Part shown: one piece after another, positions 38,501 to 47,300 of the stretch
Layout of the letters: the number at the start of each line of letters is the position of its first letter
How positions within the stretch are numbered: the stretch's first letter is position 1
NCBI GenBank assembly: GCA_030549495.1
Contig: JAUIRK010000730.1
Span: 62,001 to 126,000 of the forward strand
Source: Nectonema munidae
Taxonomy: Eukaryota > Nematomorpha > Nectonematoida > Nectonematidae
Direction of reading: 5' to 3'
Length of the DNA: 64,000 nucleotides
Notes under the pieces: generated by a model
The model's input: only the letters and a program-made list of their open reading frames with translations
Databases searched by the model: none
What the model was told of the DNA's origin: nothing
Program-made: the position numbers and the translations under genes

Positions 38501-41500
38501 TCTGAAAAAGCCAATTTTAGCTATTAAAATTTCATCAGTTTCCCTTTGGATATCCTAATCGCGGCTTGAAAACTTCTGATGTTTTTCGCCTAACAGGAAT
38601 TAGATGTCAGTTCAAATTCACCAAGAGAACTTCAAAAAATGTTAAAGTACAGATATGTTTCCTTAAAGTTCAGATATGCTTCAATAAAAGAGTTTTTAAA
38701 AATTGACTTTTAAACAGAGGCGCACATTTTCTAAATTTTTGGCAGAGCGAAATTATTTATCTTCACATTATCGTGAACATAAATAATTTGGAATAATATA
38801 GCTTTCAAAAATTCATCATACTATCTCTGAAAGCAGGATTTAGAGCTATCAAAAACTCAATAAATTTATGACATTTACCTCAGATCTACAGTTTTATCAC
38901 GCTTGCAATAGGAAATTTCAAATTAAAAAAATATATAATACCTTCAGAAAATTTTCAAATAGTTAGTTTTTGACGAAAATAGACTAGTAAACAAGATCTT
39001 AAATAGAATTAATAGAACAGATTACACCAGTTTTTTGTTTGAGACTTTCCCATTAGGACAGGTAGAGACAGTGATCACTACTCATCGCATTAAATAAAGC
39101 CTTTATCCCTCATTATTGCTTTTCACCAGTAATTGATGCCCTTTCAGATTTATGTTAAAGTACTAAAACAACTGCACGAGTTACAAAAAACGTTATTGAG
39201 AGATATTTTATACCATGACTCTATAAACAATCTCGTTTGTAAATCTTTGATGAATGAACATAATTCTTGGTTGAGTGGATTCAGTATTTACTGTTCGAGG
39301 ACAAAAATGTCTGTCTTCTCAATAAAAATATAACTGATGAGGCTTCAATGGCCGAAACGGTTCTTTTGGCCAAAACCGGTCTTTCAAAGAGTGTACGGTT
39401 AGTGATGATGATTGAATACAAGAGAACTTACAATTTTCAGTTATAATTAATTAAGATTTTTAGTTGATTTTTTAATTAATAATAATTTGGACAAATTCAG
39501 ATTCTTTTTTATATATAACTTAAAAATCTAAAATTTTTTTGTTCCGTTTTCATACAAACAAATCTTGGATGAAAAAAATTTTGTATTAAAAAGAGGTGCA
39601 CATTCAGAAAGCCAAGGGAATGCGTGGGTGGCAACACAACCCAACTTCCAGTAAATTTGAATTCTCTAAATTTGATATCTTTATTTCAATGACTTCAAAG
39701 ACGTAGATTTTCAATATTACTTTTCATGGTTAAAGCGATAAATGGTATTTTTTAATTAATTGATATAATAGTCAATCCGAAATTGAGTCATAGTATATCA
39801 GAGGTAGTAAAGAACAGTAAAAGTACTCTAGGTAATCTTTTAAAACTTAATTATTGCCTGCTTTTCTTGGGATCTAATAGGTTACATTTTTAGAGCTTAT
39901 TTGGCAGCTTTTGCATTATTTTGTGTACAAACAATTTCTCAGTATTATATAATTAGCGCGCATTACTTACGGAATGGAATAGCTAATTCAAAAAAATGTA
40001 AGGTTTGTACCAAATTATATTTGGAAAATTTTAGACCTTGAACTCTACTTAAAGGGACAAATTTAAATTCACAACTTCATTAGTGTCAATTACTAGACCG
40101 ATGTGCTAAAAGTATTTTCGAACAATTTAGATTACTGACTGAAAATATGTTTAGGTAGAAGGAATACTATGAGGATAAAAGAATATTGTTTGCTTTTCTA
40201 TGTTAGTAATCTCGTTTGCTGACATTTCGTTGCAAAAAATTGTAACATTAATGTAAATATCCCCTAACCAATTCATTTGATTATGAACCAAGCATGTTGA
40301 AAATTGGTGAGAGGAGAAGTTAAGAAAATTTTTTACCTAGTTCTTGTAATAAATCGATCTCATGTCTGTGACATTTCACAATGAGTCTGATTTCTTGTTT
40401 AGACCCAACTTTTTATATCTTTGATAAAATAATAAAACCCCAAAACTACTTTAAACAAATAATATAGAATTTGTATTGTGTAGAAGATATACACAATTAT
40501 AATTGATCAGGGAAATTTAATACCAATAAAAATCATTTTTTCATGGAAAGTAAAAGAAAAATGCTATAAGTAATTCCTGAAAAAAATGAAAATTTCTCTC
40601 AAAATGCATCATAAAGAGCAAGAAATAGGTCAGTCAACCCCCCTCCCCCTGGATGTGCGCCCATGTTTAGGCTATTTAAAAATTTTAAAGGTCAGTAATC
40701 TCTTGTGTTTTGAGGTCAAAAATTTTGAAGATAACTAATTGAATCAAAGAAAGACCAAAATCAGTATTTGGAAATTTTGTTTTTTGGTGAATTACATGTA
40801 ATTCGAAATATGAAATCCTTTTCCGTTAAAATAGGATTATATTTTTAATGAATTTTTTCAAATACTTATAATGAAGTATTTTGTATAAATAAATAAATAA
40901 ATAAAAGGGATGTTCACCTCAAAAATATTATTTGATTCAAAACATGAAATTTTAAATTATAGGCTACTGACTTGATATTTAATTTTATACAGGCTTAAAA
41001 TATTTATACCCATAGGAAAATTCTCGAAAAAATTGATGTTCAATGAATTGCAATAAAGAGCCATGGGGTGTGGGAAAAATTAGACTAATTTTTAAGCACT
41101 TAAAATTGATAAACTTTAAAATGTTAAATGTTAAAACTTTATTCATATGAAAATAACAAGAAACAATAAATATTGGACAATTATGGTCTTCAATAGATCA
41201 ACAACCACTTTCAAGAAAATGTAAATTATTATGACTTATATTTTCTTGAAAGTGGAGATCTTAAAGTAATTCGTTGAAGACCATAGTGGTCGAAAATTTA
41301 TCATTTCTTTATCTTCATATGAATAAAGTTTTACTCTTCCTTTATCGATTTTAATTTGTTTTATTTATATGACTTCTTAGCGGCATAAATTGGGAATAAT
41401 TCGAACATTCTTTTGTTTTACACGTACTCAACTTAATTAAACGTAATTATTTTGATGAAGTTTGACAATTAATAAGTTTCAATGTAATGTAGTAAGGAAA

Positions 41501-44500
41501 AATTGGGCACTTTGTTTTATTTATAACCAAATAGTTTCGGAGAATAAACTTCTTTATCCAAGTTAAATATAAAGTAGTGAATATTTTGAAAGTAAAAATG
41601 AGACAGCTAATATGAAAGGTGGTAACAATTAAGTACCTATGCGAGTTGAAAAGGAAAAAAGGAGTGCAAATTGAATATTACTTACTTACATTACACAAGT
41701 ATTCATACAAAGAATATGTGAAAATCAAACAGATTAAGTGCAGTTAAATATTACAAATAGGGCCATAGCGAGAGAGGGACAAGAGACCTTTTAATCTGTG
41801 AATGGACAGCATTGCATAAATGATTTATCCCTCTCCAAAATTTTCAAATTAATATTTTGAAAGAATTAGAAAACTTTTCCATAAAATAACACTAAACCAT
41901 AGACGTCAATTGACGTAAATTTGATTTTATTAGATGATATAACATCATGTTAAGCAACATCATATCTTAAAAACACATGACAATATTTTGATTAATATTA
42001 TCTTTAATATTGGAGTGTTTCAACCTAAATAAAACTACATTATAGATCAGGGGTCGGCAAATTACGGGTCGGGAGATAGATCATGCCCACGTAGTAAGTT
42101 TATCAGGCACAAAGCTAAATTTTAATATTGATAGGTGTTACAAAATGTGTATTTTGAAATATATTGTGTTCATTTCCACTTTTTATGTATCCTCAATGTA
42201 TCAACTTTGTCATGTCCATAGGCAAAACATCGAAAAGTTTGCTTTATTTTGTTTTAAACAAGTATTAATAAGAATTTTATAATGCACGTATTTTTTAACT
42301 TTTCAATATTCCGGCCCGCGTTTTTTTTAATTTTCGGTAATCAATACAGGATATGAGTTATATTTTAGACTGTCTACTTTTACTGCTTCTAAGCGTTGTT
42401 CTCTTTTGCATATCTTTTATTTATAATTATTCTATAATTAGCTAAAGTTCAATAAGGTAATTAAGGTTTTATTCTAAAGAAAACCGTAGCGATTCTAGTG
42501 ATGATGACGAATATAATGATGGAGATGATAATTATAAGAATATTCCAAATGAAATTATCAGAAAAAACAAGTTGGACAAAATTTTCAACAACTGAAATAA
42601 AAAAAGAACGTATTCAACAAAATATAAAAAAGTTTTCTCCAGGTTTAACAGTTTATGCTATCACTTATACAGAAAAAAAACAATCCATTTTCTTTACGAC
42701 TTTTTTTCTCCGAAAAAAATACCACTAATTCAATAGCGGACAAATACTGAAGCCAAAAGAGCGATTAAAAACATTACTTGGGTTGTGTTTTAGAAGAGAT
42801 AGAAAAATTCATAGGACTTATTTTTACGAGAGGAGTTATTGATGCAAAAAATTTATCAATAAAAAGTATGTGGAATGCAGCATGGGGTTGTAAAATCTTT
42901 CCCAGTACCCTGGTGCGCACTCGTTTTTTAGAAACAATCAAGTTTCTTCGATTCGATTTCAAGGCTGAAAGAAAAGCAAGACTCTGCGAAGGTACATTTT
43001 GCTTGATTTCTTCAATTTGGAACAAATTTATTCAGAGCTATCAAAAATGTTACATTCCCAAAGAATTTATTACTGTAGGTAGACGAACAACTCATGATTT
43101 GAAAATGTAAATGTAAATTCCTTCAGTTTATGTCTAACAAGTCGGATAAATATGGTATAAAGGTGTTAGCTTGCTGTAGACGTTAAAACAAAGTATTTAG
43201 TGAACGGTTTTCCTCATCTTGGAAAATATAATGTTCCAACCGATGTTATCATGAAGTTCATGAAACCATACTACAACAAAGGATATAATATCACGTGAGA
43301 TAACTTCTTTACTTCGCTTGATTTGGATGTACAATTCAATCAAAAGAAATGCAGCCTTGTTAGTACTATTCGTAATAAAAGAAAAAAACTCCCTTCTTTA
43401 TTGAAAGAAAAACATCACCTTTTTGATACCTTAGTTTTGAAATCGAAAAATAATAATTATATTACCCTGACTAAATATCAATGCAAAAAAACCAAAACTG
43501 TTATTATTCTCAGTAGTTTGCACGAAGATGTTCAAATACCAACTGAAAACAACGAAAAGAAAAAACCAGAAACTATTCTTTTTTACAAAAAGAAGAAACC
43601 TGATGTGGGTGTACTTGATCAAATGATAAAGTGCTATTCAGTAAAAGTAGCAAGTAGATGACCAGTTCGTTTTTTACAATATTTTAGACATGGCTTCAAT
43701 AAATAGTTGGACAATTTACAATAAGGTAAATAATTCAAAATTGTCAAGATTTTAGTGTCTACAAAAACTCAGCAAACAGTTAACTAGGTATAAAGAATAC
43801 GAAGAAACTAAATCTGAGCGAAGCTTGACACAAAAACATAAGACTTGATTCAACAAAGGTTGCAAGAGTAGAACTACGGAACTGTGTTCTGATTGCAAAA
43901 GGCCAGTTTGTGGAAAGCGTGGAGTAAAAAATGTAAATAGTGTATACAATTTATTGTCTTATATCTTAAATAAATTTTCCCTTTATATATTTTAATGTTC
44001 ACTTTTTTGTAATATCGAAGTAATGGAAGATAGTAAGGGTTTTGGAAAACATTGAAATTGTATTTGGATATTTAATAAAAACGTCAATTGACATCTTTGG
44101 TCTTTTATGTTGAAATTACTCGGTCTTTCTAGTTAACACAACCTGGCCTTTTTTTTAGAGATGATGAATCAAAGGACATAATAGGATATAGAGATTTCTT
44201 AGCACTGTTGCTTATGTTTGGTTTTAGCCCCTACTAATTTGTTTTCGTATTACGGGCCTGCATATAAGTATATAAAGTGTAACATCATAATGTGTCTATG
44301 AAATATATTGCATTGCATAATATAAAATATGGGGAAATCTGTCAAATATAAGTTTTAAATTGAAATTTTAATGTTAAAGCCTGATCAATTTTCCCTATAT
44401 TGATTTTTACGATTTATTGACAGCAATGACTCTTCACAATATTACAACTTTAAAAAACTAAGCTGCATGTAACATAATTAATAAATAATTATATCTCACT

Positions 44501-45960
44501 GTATTATGATATCACTTAATTTTTCGTGCAGTTGTCTCCATAAAAATCGTTAAAATATTTTCTAACGATATGAGCGTTTTTTGCAAAATCGCTTAACTTA
44601 AAAGAGTGTCGGATAAAAAATAACATGTCTCCCCGTGTTCAACCTAGTTAATGTTTGATATTATCGATGTTAATTGAAACCACAGAACTCATTAAAAGTT
44701 GTTCTTTGTTATATGAAACTCATTAGTTACATTTGATCTAATATAACTGGATAAGTAAAATATGAGCAAAAAATCTTTTACCTGTATCCTACTTTCCAAT
44801 GCTAAGGCGTGAAAGTTAGACTCTAATTCTGGTATAGGAATATTCCTCTAAAATGGAAAATATTTTATCACATAAAAGCATCAATGATATATAACTGTAG
44901 ATGTCAAATCTATACAAAAACATAGCAGCAAGTGTGGAATTACACAAATATAAAAAGTTAGAAAGTTAAATAATACGAAAAAAGTGAGTAAAATATTATT
45001 TTAAAATTACATGATTAAAACTGTTGGTACTTTCCTGTTATCGCCCCACCACCCATCGCTCTTCTACCACGATAAATATTCTTGTATTGTTTTAACCTAA
45101 CCTACATTAAACTAAATGTAATATGTTTGATGCGATTCTTTTTGATATGGTTGAATTTTATCCACCTACAGATTAAAAGATTTTTCACTTGTTTTTTTAA
45201 TACATTTGTGTACTTTAATACATGTTTTATAACATTTTGGGGTGGTGGGGCGATAACAGGAAAGTACCAAACTGTTTGTTATGAAATATGAATTACATTT
45301 TAAAATAACAAGTCTAACCCCTCTATCGGCTTACGCCCTGGCTATAAAAAGTATACCTCTGATTAAAAGACAAACAAAATAGAAAAGTTAAATGGTTGGG
45401 CATATTTGTTCTTACTACGATACATATTTGAAATAGCAAAAATAGAGGGACATTGCAGCACAGGCTGTACTGGATATACGACTCATTGACAGACGTAGAA
45501 AAATATATTATCATGAATATGAAATCAAAATTTTTAGTAAATGTTACAAAAATAAATGATCTTTAGAAGATAGGTAGATTTATGAAACTTTTATACAATT
45601 TGAAAAATATAGATAGATATAAATGTAAAATAAATTGAATAATGGCTTTACTTGGTATAATAAATTGTCATCCATACGACTCCATCTTTTTACAAAATTA
45701 AGATTTCCAGAAACATTACAATTATGAGAACTACTAGTACTGATATTATCACTATCAGTTGTATTGATATCCGTACAAGGAGGTCTTTGAAAAAAATAGC
45801 CTACCATAGCATCATCTTGAGATTTATTAGAAGCAGCGCAAGAATGAGAGTTTATACTATTATCAAAAGGTAACGTCGAATTATCACCATTATCATCATT
45901 TGAAAAAATGGAAGTATCCACTCGATGATTTTTACTCCAAGCAACTTCATTCATAGTCAT
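16281..45960 (-). CDS. pum: Pumilio, PUF-family RNA-binding translational repressor (18 coding exons)
   Basis: Exons in transcript order on the minus strand: 45960-45652, 44847-44782, 36576-36447, 31882-31461, 27938-27839, 24262-24164, 22454-22150, 22099-21805, 21752-21594, 21055-20732, 18084-17830, 17775-17625, 17569-17429, 17377-17119, 17066-16929, 16872-16625, 16560-16477, 16428-16281. All junctions are GT..AG. Lengths sum to 3633 bases, so phase is conserved throughout: 1210 aa plus stop. An in-frame TAA directly precedes the first ATG; a second ATG lies two codons on. N-terminal landmarks shared with animal Pumilio proteins include [13 protein letters not shown] (exon 1), FHALALESR (exon 2), [19 protein letters not shown] (exon 3), [18 protein letters not shown] (exon 4) and a Gln/Ala-rich run with eight alanines (exon 5). 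Residues about 880-1210 form the PUF domain. Family role: binding UGUANAUA-type elements in mRNA 3' UTRs in the cytoplasm, with repression or decay of the target through partners such as Nanos, Brat and CCR4-NOT. The C-terminal tail after LRKLT is unusually short. Confidence 0.95.
18600..18730. repeat. Possible pogo-like end fragment
   Basis: ACAGTGAAACCTCAAATATA at about 18614 resembles the outer end of pogo/Tigger-type elements. No matching partner end was found, so this may be a solo end. It lies in pumilio intron 18085-20731. Confidence 0.25.
19403..19530. mobile_element. TTAA MITE, family B, copy 1
   Basis: A 128-base element in the pumilio intron 18085-20731. TTAA occurs at 19399-19402 and 19531-19534. 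The ends read inward as CCGGTTAACGACCACAG and CCCGAACGACCAGAATAATC. It carries the CAGACGATATC motif near the right end. The same family, inverted, is at 27623-27733. Confidence 0.8.
19721..19901. repeat. Long inverted repeat (hairpin), arms about 60 bases
   Basis: The left arm 19721-19780 (TATTATAAAAAAATGAATAG ... AAAATTTCTTAC) is the imperfect reverse complement of 19837-19901 (GTAAGAAATTCTCATTGACT ... TTTTTTATAATA). The loop is about 56 bases. It lies in a pumilio intron and is probably a foldback element or MITE; the transposon family is not identified. Confidence 0.7.
22749..23210 (+). pseudogene. hAT-like transposon relic
   Basis: The left end near 22749 reads TTAGGGTGACTAGACGTCCG, an end typical of a common hAT group. 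About 290 bases on, the plus strand encodes [19 protein letters not shown] then [11 protein letters not shown], then a stop and [10 protein letters not shown]. This matches the N-terminal 'GTLAYHTVKHNHSFRSMDCT' type of segment of hAT-like transposases. The rest of the transposase is missing. It lies in pumilio intron 22455-24163. Confidence 0.65.
23481..23734. mobile_element. hAT-type MITE with 8-base target duplication
   Basis: Inward-read ends: AAGGGATTCTTAACC at 23481 and CAGAGGTTCTTAAGC at 23734 (11 of 15 match). They are flanked by ATCTAGAG (23473-23480) and ATCTAAAG (23735-23742), an 8-base duplication with one difference. GGGGGTCC near the right end is also typical. The frame at 23598-23780 spans the element edge and is not a gene. 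Confidence 0.7.
24980..25001. repeat. (AAT)n microsatellite
   Basis: An uninterrupted AAT run in pumilio intron 24263-27838. The rest of 24263-25978 shows no gene or element I can name. Confidence 0.8.
25981..27409 (+). pseudogene. Mariner-type (DD37D) transposon, dead, with nested MITE
   Basis: TA duplications at 25979-25980 and 27410-27411 flank related ends: CAGTGTGGTCTAAAAAAACA and, read inward from the right, CAGGGTAGTCCAAAAAACGT. A plus-strand transposase can be followed with stops and frameshifts. It has an HTH segment ([20 protein letters not shown] near 26545-26605), first acid FFSDEK near 26740, second acid [11 protein letters not shown] near 27015, and third acid SPDLNPLDY near 27117-27140. 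I count 37 residues between the second and third acids, the maT-like DD37D spacing. The last 114 codons (26968-27312) are open. It lies in a pumilio intron. Confidence 0.8.
26077..26198. mobile_element. TTAA MITE, family C, nested in the mariner relic
   Basis: TTAA lies at 26073-26076 and 26199-26202. The ends read CTCTTTGAGGACCAAC and, inward from the right, CCCTTTGAGGACCAGT. A subterminal palindrome GGGTCACTGGTGACCC lies at 26167-26182. Directly after it, sharing the TTAA, CCCTTTCATTACCATAAAAA begins what looks like part of another TTAA element. Confidence 0.8.
27623..27733. mobile_element. TTAA MITE, family B, copy 2 (inverted)
   Basis: TTAA lies at 27619-27622 and 27734-27737. Read inward from the right, the end is CCGGTTATCGACCACAGTC, nearly the left end of the copy at 19403. 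The other end carries CAGAATAATCAGACGATATC, matching the right end of that copy. Same family, opposite orientation, shorter by 17 bases. Confidence 0.8.
28249..28370. repeat. hAT-like end fragment
   Basis: CAGTGTTTCTCAACGTGGTC begins at 28249 and is followed by 'gggtcagcaatattttt'. CAGTGTTTCTCAAC-type ends are typical of hAT elements. I found no matching right end, so this is probably a truncated copy. It is in pumilio intron 27939-31460. Confidence 0.4.
29011..29770 (-). pseudogene. Tc1-like (DD34E) transposase relic
   Basis: Minus-strand fragments in order: [20 protein letters not shown] near 29525-29465 (first acid), [17 protein letters not shown] near 29320-29265 (second acid), and [15 protein letters not shown] near 29238-29195 (third acid, Glu). 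The last 81 codons, 29256-29011, are open to a stop. Spacing between the second and third acids is about 34-35, as in Tc1. Frameshifts separate the pieces, and no terminal repeats were located with confidence. Confidence 0.75.
29838..29957. repeat. Inverted repeat made of 21-base units
   Basis: The left arm 29838-29880 contains AATTTGTCTTTTTTAAGTCC and its reverse complement occurs at 29912-29957. Within the left arm a 21-base unit (AAGTTCGAATTTGTCTTTTT, then AAGTCCTAAAATGTCTTTTT) is tandemly repeated. The loop is about 30 bases. Likely a foldback or an inverted minisatellite. Confidence 0.65.
29990..31460. other. Pumilio intron remainder, one weak coding-like patch
   Basis: A/T-rich. Around 30830-30975 (+) a reading [20 protein letters not shown] and [17 protein letters not shown] is open for some length, but I cannot assign it; it may be a transposon ORF remnant. 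Nothing else is seen. Confidence 0.3.
32395..33660 (+). pseudogene. piggyBac-like transposon relic 1
   Basis: A possible left end with subterminal palindrome GGGTCATAATTGACCC lies at 32404-32419. Plus-strand coding remains: an acidic/serine N-terminus ([20 protein letters not shown]) near 32660-32720; [15 protein letters not shown] near 33305-33350, the first catalytic region (DEQ kept); and [20 protein letters not shown] near 33495-33555, the second catalytic region (D kept). A stop follows at about 33653. The third catalytic region is missing. Many stops and shifts; dead. It is directly followed by a Tigger relic, which may have cut off its 3' part. Confidence 0.75.
33740..35045 (+). pseudogene. 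Tigger/pogo-type transposase relic (CENP-B HTH + DDE_1)
   Basis: The start at 33766 encodes [20 protein letters not shown], a psq/CENP-B-type helix-turn-helix with [17 protein letters not shown] frameshift near 33915 is followed by a second HTH region ([20 protein letters not shown] ... [14 protein letters not shown]) and the DDE start IFNADEIGI at 34255-34281, where TAA stops it. Reading on: [19 protein letters not shown]; then [16 protein letters not shown] near 34550; then [15 protein letters not shown] near 34670-34715; and an acidic tail [17 protein letters not shown] near 34918-34970. Order and content match Tigger transposases. It lies inside pumilio intron 31883-36446. Confidence 0.8.
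35346..35685 (+). pseudogene. LINE reverse-transcriptase fragment
   Basis: Reads [20 protein letters not shown] then IKLFKGSS, which is the RT motif-C region (YADD). After a stop it continues with [20 protein letters not shown] and KFCFSDHVN, the usual downstream RT segment. It is truncated at both sides and out of frame between the parts. Confidence 0.7.
35790..35916. mobile_element. TTAA MITE, family A, copy 2
   Basis: The right end, read inward, is CCCATTTAAGACCAAGCAAA before TTAA at 35917-35920, nearly identical to the left end of the copy at 13609. The left end CTCTTTTACGACCAATGTT lies beside TGAA at 35786-35789, a likely mutated TTAA. A C-run (35755-35767) precedes it. The frame at 35691-35876 is not a gene. 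Confidence 0.65.
36785..38444 (+). mobile_element. hAT transposon relic with exact 8-base target duplication
   Basis: GTTATAAC (itself a palindrome) flanks the element at 36777-36784 and 38445-38452. The ends are CAGGGCGAG at the left and, read inward, CAAGGCGAGGAAAAATTGAC at the right. Near the right end the plus strand encodes [20 protein letters not shown] then [18 protein letters not shown] (about 38190-38300), the hAT C-terminal dimerisation region. The rest of the transposase is lost or scrambled. A LINE fragment is nested at 36794-37242. It lies in pumilio intron 36577-44781. The minus-strand frames at 37439-37978 are unassigned. Confidence 0.8.
36794..37242 (-). pseudogene. 5'-truncated LINE nested in the hAT element
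   Basis: CCAGGGCGAG is duplicated on both sides (36784-36793 and 37243-37252), a 10-base target duplication. On the minus strand the insert begins with [20 protein letters not shown] and continues, after a frameshift, with [20 protein letters not shown]. This is the Cys/His-rich C-terminal tail seen in I/R1-group LINE polymerases. The 3' UTR contains an AT microsatellite and ends in (CAA)n at 36794-36807. Only the last 450 bases were inserted. Confidence 0.75.
38453..41090. other. Pumilio intron interior, nothing recognised
   Basis: A/T-rich with no assignable coding region. The frame at 39133-39333 has no recognisable domain. A C-rich patch near 40635 (CCCCCCTCCCCCTGGAT) resembles hAT-end debris, but no partner was found. 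Confidence 0.35.
41099..41358. repeat. Long palindrome (hairpin), arms about 95-125 bases
   Basis: The left arm (about 41099-41228) includes TAAAACTTTATTCATATGAA and CCACTTTCAAGAAAAT. The right arm (about 41242-41358) includes their reverse complements ATTTTCTTGAAAGTGG and TTCATATGAATAAAGTTTTA, in mirror order, with further matching outside (AAAATTGATAAA versus TTTATCGATTTT). The loop is about 15 bases. It could be a foldback MITE; transcripts of the intron could form a long hairpin. Confidence 0.75.
41895..44106 (+). pseudogene. piggyBac-like transposon relic 2
   Basis: The ends are related in inverted orientation: ACCATAGACGTCAATTGACG at about 41895 and, inward from 44103, ACCAAAGATGTCAATTGACG. 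Plus-strand coding remains: acidic [14 protein letters not shown] near 42490; [20 protein letters not shown] near 42815-42875; [14 protein letters not shown] near 42920-42960; then a 4-base insertion within the first DEQ motif near 43077; [16 protein letters not shown] near 43122-43158; DNFFTSLDL near 43300; and a 112-codon open stretch 43323-43661 ending around [17 protein letters not shown] Cys-rich tail [12 protein letters not shown] lies near 43885-43920. Not functional. Confidence 0.8.
42048..42325. repeat. hAT-like end debris inside piggyBac relic 2
   Basis: CAGGGGTCGGCAAATTACGG at 42048 and CGGCCCGCG at 42313 resemble a hAT non-autonomous element with CAGGGGTCGGCAA ends. The right terminus is not clear. 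Confidence 0.4.
45024..45270. mobile_element. MITE with near-perfect 31-base terminal inverted repeats
   Basis: Both ends, read inward, start TTGGTACTTTCCTGTTATCG and continue CCCCACCACCC. The first 31 bases agree. ACTG flanks both sides (45020-45023 and 45271-45274), a possible 4-base target duplication. The 247-base body is A/T-rich with no transposase; the open frame at 45082-45291 runs through it and out. It sits in pumilio intron 1 (44848-45651). Confidence 0.8.
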
Positions 45961-46920
45961 TTAGTAAAATCTAATTGCATACTATTTACATTATTTACAC
46001 TAAAAAGAAATACATTTATTAAATAACAAAGTAAAAATAAATAAAACTTAAAAACTCATGTAATTAGATATATAGTATAAGAATTTAACCATTTAAAATA
46101 GATAAAAAATATCCTAAAATTAAAGAAAATAAAAAACCACAATGCAAGAAGCTCATATGATGATTGAAGCTATTACAGATTAATTTTTATTCTGCTAAAA
46201 CAAAAACAACACCAAAAATCAAAAAAAAATTACCAATTTTTTAGATAAACTATATATAAAAAACAAGTAAAATAATAAAATTATACCTAAAAATTAAACA
46301 TCTTTAATTTCTATAAAATCTTGTTTTTTTGTCACTTCGAATAATAGGATTGCCTAACGATGAAGAAATGTTTTTTTTTCTAGTTATTAGAATTATATTT
46401 ATTTGATGCAAATGGATCATAATGTATTTGTATAACAAATTTGCATTCATATTTTATAATAGGAAGAGTATTTCTCTAACAAATTTGCCTCTTACAAATT
46501 ATGATGTTTAAAAAATAAAAAAAATTTAGTATGTTCTGTTGGTTGATTTTTCCGCCGTTAAGATATATGTTCGCAATAAACTTTAGGATAGTAAATCACA
46601 GTTATTTGTGATTTTAATTTTAAGCGAGTTTTGGCACCAGTATATATATACAATAGAGGGGTCAACTTTAAAAAATATTAGTTTTGTTTTTTATCGTCTT
46701 GATATTTTCTATAATTTTCACTTGTTTTTGTAGGCTAATAATATCGGCAATATTTGTCTTTAAAAAGGCGAAACTTTTTATGATAAAAATGAAAATTATG
46801 TATATAAAAAATAGATATAAAAAATATTGGAAAATTTTAAATTTTTTATGCATGATATGAATATAGTAGAAAAATAGTGTTTTATATAAAAATAATTAAA
46901 TTGAATATGAAGTTCACATT
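45961..46920. promoter_or_regulatory. pum: 5' flank of pumilio
   Basis: DNA upstream of the pumilio start codon. It is extremely A/T-rich, with no other gene; it should hold the 5' UTR and possibly further noncoding exons and the promoter. I see no convincing TATA-Inr pair. The frame at 46668-46853 (-) is hydrophobic low-complexity and is not supported. Confidence 0.3.
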
Positions 46921-46929
46921 TGGATTTTT

Positions 46930-47300
46930 TTCTGCTGGAGGAAAAATAATTCCATTATTTTATCAACAATTTCTGTACAATCCATATCACGATGAATAAA
47001 GGCTAAGGCGATTTCATTGAGACGGTTTTCTCCTATGGTGGAGCGAAGATATGGCTTTAGATATTTCAATACAGAAAAAGTACGCTCAGCAGTAGCAGGG
47101 ATACGGGTAGAGTGGCATAGATAGTAAGAAGTGTTTGAATGTTTGAGTAAAATATCTTATCACATATTTTCAAGGCAGAAATTTACTTGTAAAAAATATC
47201 TGGAGTTGATTTACAAAAAGTCTTCCATAATTCAAACTCCAATTCTAATTCTAGGCCTAGGTGCCCCCCCCCGTCTGGATCCGGCGGTGGCACCCCTAAT
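46930..47300 (-). pseudogene. hAT transposase C-terminal relic
   Basis: On the minus strand, 47130-46940 reads SYYLCHSTRIPATAERTFSV then LKYLKPYLRSTIGENRLNEI then ALAFIHRDMDCTEIVDKIME. This is the C-terminal dimerisation block (TAERSFS.LK..K.YLRSTM..ERL) of hAT transposases of the ZMYM1-like type. It is open over about 60 codons. Upstream, at 47262-47285, a C-run with CTGGATCCGGCGG resembles a hAT outer end (CCGCCGGATCCAG read inward). If so, most of the transposase has been deleted between. Confidence 0.7.
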
